This document shows, piece by piece, positions 26,491 to 36,155 of a stretch of 64,000 nt of DNA. The stretch comes from Lachnospiraceae bacterium. GTDB lineage: Bacteria > Bacillota > Clostridia > Lachnospirales > Lachnospiraceae. Numbering within the stretch: position 1 is the first letter of the stretch; every line of letters starts with the position of its first letter. The position numbers and the translations under genes are program-made. Where the stretch lies: the NCBI GenBank assembly GCA_022793195.1, contig JAAWCJ010000029.1:124001-188000 (forward strand). The letters run 5' to 3'. Under the pieces are notes generated by a model that was given only the letters and a program-made list of their open reading frames with translations, made no database searches and was not told where the DNA came from.

Positions 26491-27362
26491 CAGAATCCCC
26501 TCCTCTCCATATGCATGAGATAGAGGTAGGCGTCCTCCACACCGGCACTGCATTTTTCGGCCGAAAATGCAGGCGGTTCCTCGGAAATGAACCGGATAGA
26601 AGCCGTACCGCCTGTGGTCAGGATGGAAGTCACCTGATACATTTCCTGGACTTTTGGAAGCTCCAGCCTGGAAATTTCCGCCCGGTACACCTGTCCGTCC
26701 GCCAGGGAGAGAAGCTCCTCCACTGTTCCATTAAAAATCAACTCTCCTTTATCCAATACTCCGATATGCTCACAGGCAGCCTCCACATCCCCTACGATAT
26801 GAGTGGACAAAATGACAATCCTGTCCCTGGCCACCTCACAGAGAAAATTCCGAAACCGCACCCGTTCCTCCGGGTCAAGCCCCGCCGTCGGTTCATCGAC
26901 AATGAGCACCTTCGGATCATGGAGAAGCGCCTGGGCAATGCCAAGCCTCCGCCTCATTCCGCCGGACATGGCCCGTATTTTCGTCTTTGCCTCTTCTTTC
27001 AGGTTCACCCGTGAAAGAAGCGGCATAATCCGCTCTTTTCTCTGTGCCTTCGTAAGTCCCGACAACACCCCCAGATAATCCATGGCCTCACAGGCACTCA
27101 TACTGCCATACATGGAAAAATCCTGGGGAAGATACCCCACCATGGACCGTATTTCCTTCGCCTGCTCCACCGGTACTCCGCAGATACTTACTTCTCCGCC
27201 GCTTTTTTTCGTCAGTGTTGTAATCACTTTCATCAGAGTTGTTTTTCCGGCACCATTGGTTCCCAAAAGCCCGTACATTCCCTCTCCAATGGTCAGGTTC
27301 AAATCTTTAATCGCCTGCTTTTTCCCATAAAACTTATCCAGATGTTCGATCTTGATTTCCAT
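26490..27362 (-). CDS. ABC transporter ATP-binding protein (exporter type)
   Basis: 290 residues from ATG 27362 with AAAGGAAACAAATT before it. Walker A LLGTNGAGKTT, Q-loop VGYLPQDF, signature AMSGGMRRRLGIAQAL, Walker B VLIVDEPTAGLDP, switch His ILSTHIVGDVE, then a C-terminal domain as in drug or peptide exporters. First gene of a three-gene exporter unit, possibly controlled by the two-component pair at 28671-30568 (context inference). Confidence 0.93.
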   Translation of the reverse strand: MEIKIEHLDKFYGKKQAIKDLNLTIGEGMYGLLGTNGAGKTTLMKVITTLTKKSGGEVSICGVPVEQAKEIRSMVGYLPQDFSMYGSMSACEAMDYLGVLSGLTKAQRKERIMPLLSRVNLKEEAKTKIRAMSGGMRRRLGIAQALLHDPKVLIVDEPTAGLDPEERVRFRNFLCEVARDRIVILSTHIVGDVEAACEHIGVLDKGELIFNGTVEELLSLADGQVYRAEISRLELPKVQEMYQVTSILTTGGTASIRFISEEPPAFSAEKCSAGVEDAYLYLMHMERRGF

Positions 27363-27421
27363 AATTTGTTTCCTTTCCCGGCCGCCCCGCGGGGTTGCCT
27401 TATTGGATTCGGATACGGCAA

Positions 27422-27456
27422 AAACCCCGACGGCCATTTTCTTACCGTCAGGGTTT
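27422..27456 (-). terminator. Terminator of the membrane protein gene at 27486
   Basis: 12-base stem with one mismatch (AAACCCTGACGG/CCGTCGGGGTTT on the complement) followed by TTTTT. It separates the unknown membrane protein from the ABC exporter genes. Confidence 0.82.
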
Positions 27457-27485
27457 ATTTTAAATAAGAAATCCCTATTTTTTCT

Positions 27486-28577
27486 CTAGTTTGAGACAGA
27501 ACCGCTTTTTTTCTGAAAAGCATATATTTGTTTGTCCGGCCAAAACGCCAATGCCTGTTCCAGCTTTTTGCACAGGATCCCGTATTCAGGAAAAGAAACG
27601 TCGGATCCAAGCCAATATTTCCTCGTCCCCTCCCAGCCTGTGACATACAGATAGTGCTGCACCGGAAATACGGAGCTGCTCTGCTTCCGCGGTGACGTCA
27701 GGCGGATTTTTTGAATCTGTGAATAGGGATAATACTGTTCTCCCACCAGCAGGTATTCCCCGCCTATGATAACTTTTTCGGCGCAGTGTTTCCGTTTGAT
27801 GTGCAGCCCTGCCCCGACGGCCAGAAGCAAAATAAGCAGCATGGAGGCGAGAAGGGTCAGATATAACAGTTGGAAACTGAAGGCTCCCCCCGCCAAAGCC
27901 GCCCGGACGTCCAGGATACCGACAATGATCACAACACCTGCCACAACCAATGAAATTTTTTTCAGGCAGGCCCATTCTTTTGCAATCAATACAGGAGCCG
28001 GAAGGTGAAACTCGTTTTCGCCCTCGGTATGATAGATCAAAGCCTCTGCAGCCGCTTCGCTGTAGCGCCCGACCACCTCTGTCTTTTCTTCCTCCGTCAG
28101 AAGTTCCGTCTGTTCTCTTTTGAGGGCTGCAAGCACTGTTTCCAATTCCTTTTCCCGGAATCCATAGAGACGTATTTTTCGGATTTCTCCCTGTTTTTCA
28201 AAAACCAGATAACATTTTACAGTGATCCATTTGCTGTAAGAACCGATGTGGGCTTTTCTGGTCACAGAAGGTCTTAAAAATCCGTCCAACTCAAAACACT
28301 CCCGGTGTCCCACTCTGTGAATCAAAACCTGTTCCCCGGCAATTTCCACTGTGGTCCGCCTGAAAAATACCAGGGCTATTCCTAAAACCATCCCCGGCCC
28401 CACTACCCATGGCCAGCGAAAGATCCGGTACAATCCTCCTGTCAGCTCTCCCGGCAACACCAGAAAAAGGAAGTATGATACCACCGCGGACAGGAAACTG
28501 AGCAAAAGGCCGAACCAGAATCCGCGGAGCAATGTGATCTGTAGAGAACTGCTGTATTTTTTTGTTTTTTCTGTCAT
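27486..28577 (-). CDS. Unknown membrane protein with duplicated two-helix plus PH-like layout
   Basis: 363 residues, ATG 28577 with AAAGGAACCAA. Two helices at about 17-41 and 47-70, a soluble beta-rich part (about 72-165), a short helical linker, two more helices near 207-227 and 237-258, then a second beta-rich part (about 262-350) with GGEYLLVGEQYYPYSQIQKIRL. The repeat of helix pair plus strand-rich domain resembles bacterial PH-like membrane proteins, but I do not recognise the family. It sits 93 bases after the sensor kinase gene and ends at its own terminator. Confidence 0.65.
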   Translation of the reverse strand: MTEKTKKYSSSLQITLLRGFWFGLLLSFLSAVVSYFLFLVLPGELTGGLYRIFRWPWVVGPGMVLGIALVFFRRTTVEIAGEQVLIHRVGHRECFELDGFLRPSVTRKAHIGSYSKWITVKCYLVFEKQGEIRKIRLYGFREKELETVLAALKREQTELLTEEEKTEVVGRYSEAAAEALIYHTEGENEFHLPAPVLIAKEWACLKKISLVVAGVVIIVGILDVRAALAGGAFSFQLLYLTLLASMLLILLLAVGAGLHIKRKHCAEKVIIGGEYLLVGEQYYPYSQIQKIRLTSPRKQSSSVFPVQHYLYVTGWEGTRKYWLGSDVSFPEYGILCKKLEQALAFWPDKQIYAFQKKSGSVSN

Positions 28578-28670
28578 TTGGTTCCTTTCAAAATCGTAGG
28601 TTTGGTGTCATCTCTAAATTTACAAAGGCAGCAAACTGAAAAGCCGCCAGAATCAACTTTTTTCTGTTTT

Positions 28671-29906
28671 TTAGTAACTTTCTTCTACTCTGTTTTCCGC
28701 TTCAAAAGCCGCCGAGACAATGGCCCCGCCGTCCACGCTGTTGTGGATACTCAAGGAACCGCCATGTTTTTCACAGAGCACACGGCAGATGTAAAGCCCG
28801 ATTCCAAAATGCTCTTTCTCCGTCGCTTCTTTATCTTTATAGTAAGGCTTCGCCGCCATGCGAAGTCCTTCCTCCGTAAAACCAGGGCCGTCATCTTTCA
28901 CATAAACCTCCAGAAAATCCCCCTCATTCGTGAGGATCACCTGCACCCATTTCTTGGCATAGCGGATTCCATTGGAGAGAATATTTTCCGCAGTCTCCAA
29001 AAAAATCTCCTCATCCAGATACAACCTTTTTTCCGGAGGGATACGTCTGTCAGCCCAAATATGGATACCGCCTGTCCCGTCAAGGGCATCTGCCATGGAT
29101 TTTAATGCTGCAAATACGGAAGCCCCCGTCGTCTCTTTCTTTACAGCCTTTCGGTCTTCCAGGGAGCCCACGCTTTTCATAGTGTCCCCAAACCGCTTCA
29201 GGCGCAGAACCTGCCTGTCCATCATGGCGAGGGTTTCCATCAGTTTTTCTCTGCTTACTCTCCCCTCCGGGTAATAGGTCGTAAGAAAATCAATATAGCC
29301 GTGCAGCACTGTAAGAGGCGTCCGAAGGTCGTGGGCGAATGCGTGGTTGAGACGCCTTTGTTCCTCCATCATATCCCACATTTTCTGATGATTTTCCTTA
29401 AGGCTCCCCCGCATTTTTTCAAATCCTGCACAAAGCCTCCCCATCTCATCGTCGGAGCCATATTCACACCGGAAATCCAGGTCATTGGCCGCGATTTTTT
29501 CCATGCTGCCTGACAAAATCTGAAGAGGATTCTTCAGTTTATTTTTATAAAACAACAGGCAGACACAGGCGACGCCGCCTATTACACATACAAAGGGACT
29601 CCATGTCTGTACCATATCCAGCATATTTTTAAGGGCTCTGTCAGCGCCATCCATTTTTGTTTCTTGATCCGGCAAAACTGCATCTGGAGAAATCTCATAT
29701 GGAATCTCATATGGAACCTCCTCATAAATAGTAAAATACTTCCATTCCAGGCTGTTTAACATATTCTGGGAAAAAGAACCAATGAGAACCATCGCCAAAA
29801 GGGTTCCTGCCGTTCCCATGGCAATATACATTGCCAGCGCCTTTTTTAAAGACAGATGGAACAGCCTGTTCCGAAACGCTTTCCATCTCCGTTTCAGCCA
29901 ACCCAC
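28671..29906 (-). CDS. Sensor histidine kinase (HAMP, HisKA, HATPase)
   Basis: 411 residues from GTG 29906, overlapping the response regulator stop by 13 bases; GGGGGGTGGG precedes it. Helices near 23-43 and 105-122 flank a short external loop holding a duplicated VPYE/IPYE stretch (12-base tandem repeat near 29690-29720). HAMP follows, then HisKA with FAHDLRTPLTVLHG, HATPase with NILSNGIRYA, DDGPGF and FGIGLYICR. Short-loop kinases beside ABC exporters often sense envelope stress or peptides; whether this one does is inference. Confidence 0.92.
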   Translation of the reverse strand: MGWLKRRWKAFRNRLFHLSLKKALAMYIAMGTAGTLLAMVLIGSFSQNMLNSLEWKYFTIYEEVPYEIPYEISPDAVLPDQETKMDGADRALKNMLDMVQTWSPFVCVIGGVACVCLLFYKNKLKNPLQILSGSMEKIAANDLDFRCEYGSDDEMGRLCAGFEKMRGSLKENHQKMWDMMEEQRRLNHAFAHDLRTPLTVLHGYIDFLTTYYPEGRVSREKLMETLAMMDRQVLRLKRFGDTMKSVGSLEDRKAVKKETTGASVFAALKSMADALDGTGGIHIWADRRIPPEKRLYLDEEIFLETAENILSNGIRYAKKWVQVILTNEGDFLEVYVKDDGPGFTEEGLRMAAKPYYKDKEATEKEHFGIGLYICRVLCEKHGGSLSIHNSVDGGAIVSAAFEAENRVEESY

Positions 29907-30568
29907 TGATATCCCACCCCCCAGACTGTCTCTATATAAGATTTTTCCGAATATTTTTTAATTTTCAGCCGAATCCGCCGGATATGCTCCGTCACAATGG
30001 CTTCATCCCCTTCACTGTCATATCCCCAGAGACGCTCATAAATCCGTTCTTTGGAAAACACCTGTCCCCTGTTCATGGAAAGCAGCTCCACAATATCAAA
30101 TTCCGTCTTTGTCAGCCCTACATTTTCCCCGCCGCAGTAAACACACCTTCTGGAATAATGAATAACCAGATCATCGGAAAACCTGAGAGAATCTTTTTTT
30201 CCCGCCCTGGCCTCCCTCCGCAGATGGGCGGCCACCCTGGCGCCAAGCTCCTCCAGGGAAAAGGGCTTGATAATATAATCGTCTCCCCCGATCATCAGCC
30301 CATTGATTCTGTCCTGTTCTTCCACTCTGGCAGTCAAAAACAGAATCGGGCAGTCCACATATTCCCGAACCCTCCTGCATACTTCCAGGCCGTCCATTCC
30401 CGGCATATTGATATCCAAAAGAATCAGATCCGGCTGTCCCGAAATCTTCTCCAATACTTCTTTTCCATCTTTTGCTGTCATCGTCTGATATCCCTGTATA
30501 CAGAAGAAGTCTGTCAGCAGCGTCCGTATATCCGCTTCGTCATCCGCAATTAAAATCTTATACCCCAT
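29894..30568 (-). CDS. OmpR-family response regulator
   Basis: 224 residues. Receiver with IADDEADIR, phospho-acceptor in LLDINMPGMDG, FLTARVEE and YIIKPFSLEEL; DNA-binding winged helix with LTKTEFDIVELL, RIYERLWGYD and YIETVWGVGYQW. Cognate to the kinase it overlaps. Probably controls the kinase unit and perhaps the ABC exporter downstream. Confidence 0.94.
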   Translation of the reverse strand: MGYKILIADDEADIRTLLTDFFCIQGYQTMTAKDGKEVLEKISGQPDLILLDINMPGMDGLEVCRRVREYVDCPILFLTARVEEQDRINGLMIGGDDYIIKPFSLEELGARVAAHLRREARAGKKDSLRFSDDLVIHYSRRCVYCGGENVGLTKTEFDIVELLSMNRGQVFSKERIYERLWGYDSEGDEAIVTEHIRRIRLKIKKYSEKSYIETVWGVGYQWVG

Positions 30569-30687
30569 TTCCTGTTTTCCCCATCTTTTTCCAGATTTTG
30601 TAATGGTTTCAGAATCTATATTTTGTTATTATTTTATCATAGAAATCCCTACAAAAACACTATAAAATCAGATTTAGGAGAAAAGAG

Positions 30688-30716
30688 TTGACATACGGAA
30701 AATCCTGTGATATAAA
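30688..30716 (+). promoter_or_regulatory. Promoter of the tRNA-Trp/tRNA-Ala unit
   Basis: TTGACA (30688-30693), 17 bases, TATAAA (30711-30716), extended -10 TGA. Strong, as expected for stable RNA; about 27 bases before the first tRNA. Confidence 0.8.
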
Positions 30717-30742
30717 TGTAAGGTAGGTTTCAGCTACAGTAC

Positions 30743-30815
30743 AGGGGTGTAGTTCAGTCGGTAGAACGTTGGTCTCCAAAACCAAATGTCGAGGGTTCGA
30801 GTCCTTCCGCCCCTG
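30743..30815 (+). tRNA. tRNA-Trp (anticodon CCA)
   Basis: 73 bases folding as a cloverleaf: acceptor AGGGGTG with CGCCCCT and discriminator G; anticodon stem TTGGT/ACCAA with loop CTCCAAA; T-arm GGGTTCGAGTCC. CCA is not encoded. Confidence 0.95.
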
Positions 30816-30836
30816 CTTATGAATCCTTTATCTTAC

Positions 30837-30909
30837 GGGGCATTAGCGCAGTTGGGAGCGCGCCACACTGGCAGTGTGGAGGCCAGGGGTTCAAGTCCCC
30901 TATGCTCCA
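30837..30909 (+). tRNA. tRNA-Ala (anticodon GGC)
   Basis: 73 bases; acceptor GGGGCAT with ATGCTCC, discriminator A; anticodon stem CCACA/TGTGG with loop CTGGCAG; T-arm GGGGTTCAAGTCCCC. The 3' CCA end is not encoded (AC follows). Co-transcribed with tRNA-Trp 21 bases upstream. Confidence 0.95.
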
Positions 30910-30911
30910 CG

Positions 30912-30947
30912 AAAAAAGTCTGGAAAACCATGATTCCAGACTTTTTT
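30912..30947 (+). terminator. Terminator of the tRNA unit
   Basis: AAAAAAGTCTGG, 12-base loop, CCAGACTTTTTT: perfect 12-base arms ending in six T. Confidence 0.92.
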
Positions 30948-31002
30948 GTCGTATAGGATTAAGGTATCAAAAGCCCTCCGGATACCCAAAAGCAGAATGG
31001 TT

Positions 31003-31512
31003 TTATCCTTTCTTCCGTGTCGCAAAAATTCCAACCATTGCCCCTATAAAGATAAATGGCGCTAATCTGACAAACAGCCATTCCAATGCATGGAAAACTG
31101 CTCCGGCAACAGCGGTTTCCGGGTCGTTATAATCCCAACCCAAGTAAGGACTATTTAATATAATCCAGACCGCAAAACCGATTGCTATGAGCGCACACAA
31201 TGAAATAAACAGCCAATGGAATATTTTTCTTCTTGTGGCCTTCTTTTGTGCAAATTGTAAGTTTATCATCTCCAGTTTTTCGGAAATCACTTTTAAATCA
31301 TCAGCTTTCGGCTCACTGACAGTCTCCCCAAGCAAAGTACTTACAGGCGTTTCCAACACTTCCGATATGGAGATTAACATATCAGAATCAGGAACCGACA
31401 ATCCCTGCTCCCACTTAGAGATTGTTTGCCGAACCACATTCAGCCTGACAGCAAGTCCTTCTTGTGAAAGTCCTTTTGATTTTCTGATTGCTTTCATGTT
31501 TTCGTTCAACAT
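31003..31512 (-). CDS. XRE-type HTH regulator with C-terminal membrane segments
   Basis: 169 residues. HTH at about 5-60 (GLSQEGLAVRLNVVRQTISKWEQG), a short linker, then two hydrophobic helices at about 98-115 and 145-165. This layout is common in Clostridia as membrane-tethered regulators. ATG 31512 follows AAAGGAGG at 12 bases, and a perfect palindrome (TTACCG-A-CGGTAA, 31512-31524) lies between them, a candidate autoregulatory operator. A promoter (TTGTGG 31574-31579, TAGGAT 31551-31556, spacer 17) is visible upstream. Single gene; target unknown. Confidence 0.85.
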   Translation of the reverse strand: MLNENMKAIRKSKGLSQEGLAVRLNVVRQTISKWEQGLSVPDSDMLISISEVLETPVSTLLGETVSEPKADDLKVISEKLEMINLQFAQKKATRRKIFHWLFISLCALIAIGFAVWIILNSPYLGWDYNDPETAVAGAVFHALEWLFVRLAPFIFIGAMVGIFATRKKG

Positions 31513-31524
31513 TACCGACGGTAA
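31512..31524. promoter_or_regulatory. Palindrome at the start codon of the XRE regulator
   Basis: Six-base perfect arms around one central base, abutting the ATG and lying between it and the ribosome site. Binding here, or folding of the mRNA, could block translation or transcription. Function inferred. Confidence 0.5.
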
Positions 31525-31680
31525 CCTCCTTTCTTCCAGTCGTTGTCATTATCCTATCAGGGATTGCCCGTTGCCACAAGCAACACATGTTAACATTTAA
31601 AATTTATCGCCGAGCAGGGCGCAATCGCCTCACCGAAGTTATGCTTTATTCCCAGGGGACAAAGTTTCCTATAGGACAAA

Positions 31681-31717
31681 AAATAGCGCCCCGACTCTGG
31701 CAAGTAAGGCGCTATTT
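31681..31717 (-). terminator. Terminator of glyA
   Basis: AAATAGCGCC with GGCGCTATTT, perfect 10-base arms, loop 17; on the complement TTTTTT follows. It lies 18 bases after the glyA stop. Confidence 0.88.
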
Positions 31718-31734
31718 CTTCCATTTAAAAGTTT

Positions 31735-32976
31735 TTATTCATACAGCGGATACTTGTCTGTCAATTCCTTCACCAGGGCCTTCGCTTTCGCAGTGTTGGC
31801 CTCATCCTGGGTAATGACCAGACGAATCGCTTCTGCAATCACTGCCATATCCTCTTCTTTAAGTCCCCTGCTGGTGACAGCCTGGGCGCCAAGACGGATA
31901 CCGCTGGTGACAAAAGGCTTCTCCGGGTCATTGGGAATCGCATTCTTATTGCAGGTAATGTTGGCCGCATCGAGAAGCTTTTCCGCCGCTTTTCCGGTTA
32001 CACCTACGGGACGCAAATCCACCAACATCAAATGATTGTCCGTTCCGCCGGAAACAATGTCGAACCCTCTGGAAAGAAGCTCGGCTGCCAGTTTGGCCGC
32101 GTTCTTCTTGGTGTTCGCCATATATTCTTTAAAAGAAGGTTCCAGTGCTTCCCTGAAGCAGACGGCCTTTGCCGCGATCACATGCATCAGGGGGCCGCCC
32201 TGGATGCCGGGGAATACAGCTTTATTGAAATTAAACTTCTCTTCAATCTCATTGCTGCAGAGAATCATACCGCCTCTGGGGCCGCGGAGCGTCTTGTGGG
32301 TCGTAGTGGTGGTCACATGGGCGTAAGGAATCGGACTCATATGGAGGCCGGCCGCCACCAGCCCGGCAATATGGGCCATGTCCACCATCAGATATGCGCC
32401 CACCTCATCGGCAATCTCCCGGAACAGTTTAAAGTTGATCTCTCTGGCATAAGCGCTGGCTCCGGCCACAATCAACTTCGGCTTACACTCATGGGCAAGA
32501 CGGCGAACCTCCTCATAGTCGATCACACCTTCAGCTGTAACGCCATAAGGGACAATCTTAAAATAAGCTCCGGACATGTTTACAGGGCTTCCATGTGTCA
32601 GGTGTCCGCCATGGGCCAGGTTCATGCCCATCACCGTATCCCCCGGCTTTAACATGGCAAAAAATACAGCCATATTGGCCTGGGCGCCGGAATGGGGCTG
32701 CACATTCACATACTCACAGCCAAACAGCTTCTTTGCCCGCTCCCTTGCCAGATCTTCTACCACATCCACATACTCACAGCCGCCGTAATAGCGTTTTCCG
32801 GGATACCCTTCCGCATACTTATTGGTCAGTACGCTTCCCATGGCCGACATTACGGCTTTGCTCACAAGGTTCTCAGAAGCAATCAGCTCCAGATGGCTTC
32901 TTTGCCTTCCCAGCTCATCCTGGATTGCTTTTGCAACTTCAGGATCATACGCGGTCACTTCATCAAATGAATACAT
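31735..32976 (-). CDS. glyA: Serine hydroxymethyltransferase GlyA
   Basis: 413 residues from ATG 32976 (AGGAGGAAAACCA). PLP enzyme interconverting serine and glycine with tetrahydrofolate; cytosolic. Motifs: [49 protein letters not shown], and the PLP lysine in [15 protein letters not shown]. Full family length. It starts 25 bases after aspS, forming a hisS-aspS-glyA unit that ends in a strong terminator. Confidence 0.97.
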   Translation of the reverse strand: MYSFDEVTAYDPEVAKAIQDELGRQRSHLELIASENLVSKAVMSAMGSVLTNKYAEGYPGKRYYGGCEYVDVVEDLARERAKKLFGCEYVNVQPHSGAQANMAVFFAMLKPGDTVMGMNLAHGGHLTHGSPVNMSGAYFKIVPYGVTAEGVIDYEEVRRLAHECKPKLIVAGASAYAREINFKLFREIADEVGAYLMVDMAHIAGLVAAGLHMSPIPYAHVTTTTTHKTLRGPRGGMILCSNEIEEKFNFNKAVFPGIQGGPLMHVIAAKAVCFREALEPSFKEYMANTKKNAAKLAAELLSRGFDIVSGGTDNHLMLVDLRPVGVTGKAAEKLLDAANITCNKNAIPNDPEKPFVTSGIRLGAQAVTSRGLKEEDMAVIAEAIRLVITQDEANTAKAKALVKELTDKYPLYE

Positions 32977-33001
32977 TGGTTTTCCTCCTGATCTGAATTT
33001 A

Positions 33002-34759
33002 TTATTCGTTGATATCCAACTTAATATGCACATCTTCAAGCTGCTTCGGACTCACCAAAGAAGGTGCACCCATCATAATGTCCTGGGCATTTTTATTCAT
33101 AGGGAAGGGAATCACCTCACGGATGCTGTCCTCTCCGGCTAAAAGCATGACCATCCGGTCCACGCCGGGAGCAATTCCCGCATGAGGCGGCGCCCCGTAA
33201 CAGAACGCATTGTACATGGCCGGGAATTTGGCTTTCACATCCTCCTCCCCCAGGCCCACCATGCGGAACGCTTCGATCATGATCTCCGGGTCATGGTTTC
33301 TCACTGCGCCGGAAGAAAGCTCGATGCCGTTGCACACCAGATCATACTGATACGCATAAATATCCAGGGGATCCTGCTCTTTTAACGCCTTCATGCCACC
33401 CTGGGGCATGGAAAAAGGATTATGGCAAAACTCCAGCTCACCGGATTCCTCACCGATTTCATACATGGGGAAATCCACGATCCAGCAGAATTCATAACAC
33501 TCTTTGTCCATATACCGCTCTGCGTAATTGGCCACGGTCTTTCTCGCCACTCCTGCACCCTTCTGAGCTTCTGCCTTTGTACCTGCCGCCAAAAGCACCA
33601 GCTCGCCGCCCTTTAAGGACAAAGCGGACATAACGGCACCTGCTCTGTCTGAAAGGAATTTTGAAATACCTCCGGTAAGGCTTCCGTCAGTCCCTGCCTT
33701 GAACCAGTAAAGCTTCTTTCCGGTCTGGACTTCCACATCGGCGCAAATCTTATCAATGACCTTACGGCTCTCTGTGAAATCCGGGCACACAACTGCCCTC
33801 ACCTGGGCGTCTGCAAAGGGTTCAAAGCCACAGTCTTTCATTATTTCCGTCCCGTCAGAAAGCTCCAGTTTAATCCGCAAATCCGGCTTGTCCGTACCGA
33901 ACCGCTCCATGGAATCCCGATAAGAAATCCTTGTGAATGGAGCCGAAGAAGCTTTATTGTAAATTCCATATTTTTCAAACACAGGCGGCAACACCTGCTC
34001 AATGATGGCAAATACATCATCCTGGGAGGCAAAAGCCATCTCCATGTCCAGCTGGTAAAATTCACCGGGAGAACGGTCCGCCCTGGCATCCTCATCCCGG
34101 AAGCAGGGGGCGATCTGGAAATAGCGGTCAAAGCCCGACGCCATCAAAAGCTGCTTAAACTGCTGGGGCGCCTGGGGCAGTGCATAAAACTTTCCCGGAT
34201 GGTTCCTGGACGGCACCAGATAGTCCCTGGCCCCTTCCGGGGAAGAACAAGTCAGAATCGGCGTCGTAATTTCATAAAAATCCAAATCCATCATCCGTTT
34301 TCTAAGCTCCGCCACGATACGGGAACGCATGAGAATCTTATTTTTCACTTCCGGGTTTCTGAGATCCAGATACCGGTATTTTAAACGGGCGTTTTCATCG
34401 GCTTCTTTGGAACGGGAAACCTCAAAAGGCAGCGCGTTATAATGGCATTTACCCAAAACCTCCATGGATTCCGGCACCACCTCGATCTCTCCTGTGGGAA
34501 GGTTTCCATTCTTGCTGGAACGTTCCCGCACAGTCCCGGTGACGGAAAGGGTGGATTCCCTGTTCACCGATGAAATTTTCTCCATCATTTCCTCAGATTC
34601 AATGACCACCTGAGTCTCGCCATAAAAATCACGGAGCATCAAAAATCCCAGGTTTTTGCTGACCCGGCGCAGATTTTCATACCATCCGGCCAGAGTCACC
34701 TTTTCCCCCACATCTTTGATTCTTAAATCATTACAGGTATGTGTCCTGGACTGAAACAT
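33002..34759 (-). CDS. aspS: Aspartyl-tRNA synthetase AspS
   Basis: 585 residues, class II synthetase with N-terminal OB fold (about 15-105; [12 protein letters not shown]), motif 2 [19 protein letters not shown], the bacterial GAD insertion (about 295-420), and motif 3 [18 protein letters not shown] 34759 follows GGAGATTAAGTT. It charges tRNA-Asp; a Clostridia enzyme of this type may also mischarge tRNA-Asn, which cannot be decided here. Follows hisS by 62 bases. Confidence 0.97.
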   Translation of the reverse strand: MFQSRTHTCNDLRIKDVGEKVTLAGWYENLRRVSKNLGFLMLRDFYGETQVVIESEEMMEKISSVNRESTLSVTGTVRERSSKNGNLPTGEIEVVPESMEVLGKCHYNALPFEVSRSKEADENARLKYRYLDLRNPEVKNKILMRSRIVAELRKRMMDLDFYEITTPILTCSSPEGARDYLVPSRNHPGKFYALPQAPQQFKQLLMASGFDRYFQIAPCFRDEDARADRSPGEFYQLDMEMAFASQDDVFAIIEQVLPPVFEKYGIYNKASSAPFTRISYRDSMERFGTDKPDLRIKLELSDGTEIMKDCGFEPFADAQVRAVVCPDFTESRKVIDKICADVEVQTGKKLYWFKAGTDGSLTGGISKFLSDRAGAVMSALSLKGGELVLLAAGTKAEAQKGAGVARKTVANYAERYMDKECYEFCWIVDFPMYEIGEESGELEFCHNPFSMPQGGMKALKEQDPLDIYAYQYDLVCNGIELSSGAVRNHDPEIMIEAFRMVGLGEEDVKAKFPAMYNAFCYGAPPHAGIAPGVDRMVMLLAGEDSIREVIPFPMNKNAQDIMMGAPSLVSPKQLEDVHIKLDINE

Positions 34760-34821
34760 AACTTAATCTCCTCTATCTCTGTCTATTTATCTGCCTGCTC
34801 CCATCTGCGGCTCCTCCCCGC

Positions 34822-36075
34822 TCATTTCCTGCGGTAGCGCTCCACAAACTCCTCATACCCTTCTTTTGCAAGCTGTTCCTTCTGGAACTTTTTGTTTTTA
34901 TTCATATGGGCAACCAGTACCTGCACACCGGCTTCCCGCTCTTTCCCGGCTTCGGAAAGCACCTGCACCATCTCTTCGGCATCCATATTTTTCTCGAGAA
35001 GATACGCTTTTTTCTTCCTGGCTCCAGGCACCTGGAACCCATTTTCCATGAGAATCGTAATAATCCGCTCAAAGCCGATGGAAAATCCACAGGCCGGGGT
35101 ATCCATCCCCGTAAATTTCCCGATCATCTCATCATAACGGCCGCCGCCAGCCACAGATCCACCGAATCCTTCCATCTTGATTTCAAAAATAGAGCCGGTA
35201 TAGTAGGACATGCCGCGAACCAGCGTCGGGTCAAACACCAGGGAAAACTCACAGGAAGCCGCCGCCTTTACGCTGTCAATGATCGTCTTCATGGAAGGGA
35301 TCACCGCCCCGTCAATAAAGCCTTCCAGCTTCTCTTCCAGGCTGGAAAGGGCATCTTTTGCATTGGAAATATCTGTGAATAACCCCAGATACTTATCTAC
35401 GGCCTCCTCCGAAAACCCGCTTTCCAAAAGCTCTCCCGCCACGCCATCCATACCGATCTTGTCCATCTTATCCAGGATAATAAATACCTGGTCATAATCC
35501 TTTTCCGCAAATCCGCTGCAGGCGGCCATGGCCTTCAAAACCCGCCTGTCATTAAAACACACCTGGAAACCGGCAAAGCCCAGCTTTCCCAAAAGTGTCG
35601 TTGTGGCGGACATCAGTTCAATCTCCGCCAGACAGGTGGCATCTCCCAAAATATCAATATCACACTGCATAAACTGGCGGAACCGTCCCCTCTGGGGCCT
35701 GTCGGCGCGCCATACATTTCCCATCTGAAGTGCTTTAAAAGGGGAAGGAAGCACGGAGGAATTGTTGGCATAATACCGGGACAGGGGGACAGTCAGGTCG
35801 TAACGCATGCCGCAGTCCACCACATCCGCCTCTGTCTGCGCCTCCGGGATATGGAGTTTTTCCCCCCGTTTTAATACTTTAAAAATCAGTTTTTCATTTT
35901 CCCCGCCCTGTCTGCTGGACAGATTTCCAATGTTCTCCATACAGGGTGTTTCTATATGAGAAAAACCAAAGCTCTTATATGTTTCCTGAATCTGGCGGAT
36001 TACATAATCCCTCACCTGCATTTCGCCGGGAAGAATATCTTTCATGCCTGTCACCGGCTTTTTTGTCATTGCCAT
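34822..36075 (-). CDS. hisS: Histidyl-tRNA synthetase HisS
   Basis: 417 residues from ATG 36075 (AAGGAGAAACAGAT). Class II core with GMKDILPGEMQVRDYV, YDLTVPLSRY, FRQFMQCDIDILG and RGMSYYTGSIFEIK; AGGGRYDEMIGKF and the C-terminal anticodon-binding part (about 325-417). The residues normally GGRYD and GLER-type are present (CGFSIGFERI). First gene of the unit with its own promoter; only 80 bases lie upstream, so there is no T-box. Confidence 0.95.
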   Translation of the reverse strand: MAMTKKPVTGMKDILPGEMQVRDYVIRQIQETYKSFGFSHIETPCMENIGNLSSRQGGENEKLIFKVLKRGEKLHIPEAQTEADVVDCGMRYDLTVPLSRYYANNSSVLPSPFKALQMGNVWRADRPQRGRFRQFMQCDIDILGDATCLAEIELMSATTTLLGKLGFAGFQVCFNDRRVLKAMAACSGFAEKDYDQVFIILDKMDKIGMDGVAGELLESGFSEEAVDKYLGLFTDISNAKDALSSLEEKLEGFIDGAVIPSMKTIIDSVKAAASCEFSLVFDPTLVRGMSYYTGSIFEIKMEGFGGSVAGGGRYDEMIGKFTGMDTPACGFSIGFERIITILMENGFQVPGARKKKAYLLEKNMDAEEMVQVLSEAGKEREAGVQVLVAHMNKNKKFQKEQLAKEGYEEFVERYRRK

Positions 36076-36126
36076 ATCTGTTTCTCCTTACGTCTGCTTT
36101 GTCCGTCTCCCGGACATTCCCCGTCT

Positions 36127-36155
36127 ATCATACACGAACCCTCTGTTGTTTTCAA
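36127..36155 (-). promoter_or_regulatory. Promoter of hisS-aspS-glyA
   Basis: Complement: TTGAAA (36150-36155), 17 bases, TATGAT (36127-36132). The -35 box abuts the hemZ stop codon. Confidence 0.68.

Noticed and set aside
32032-32652. 206-codon plus-strand frame
   Set aside because: Antisense shadow inside glyA.
36076-36155. T-box leader upstream of hisS
   Set aside because: Only 80 bases separate hemZ and hisS, and no T-box core sequence is present.
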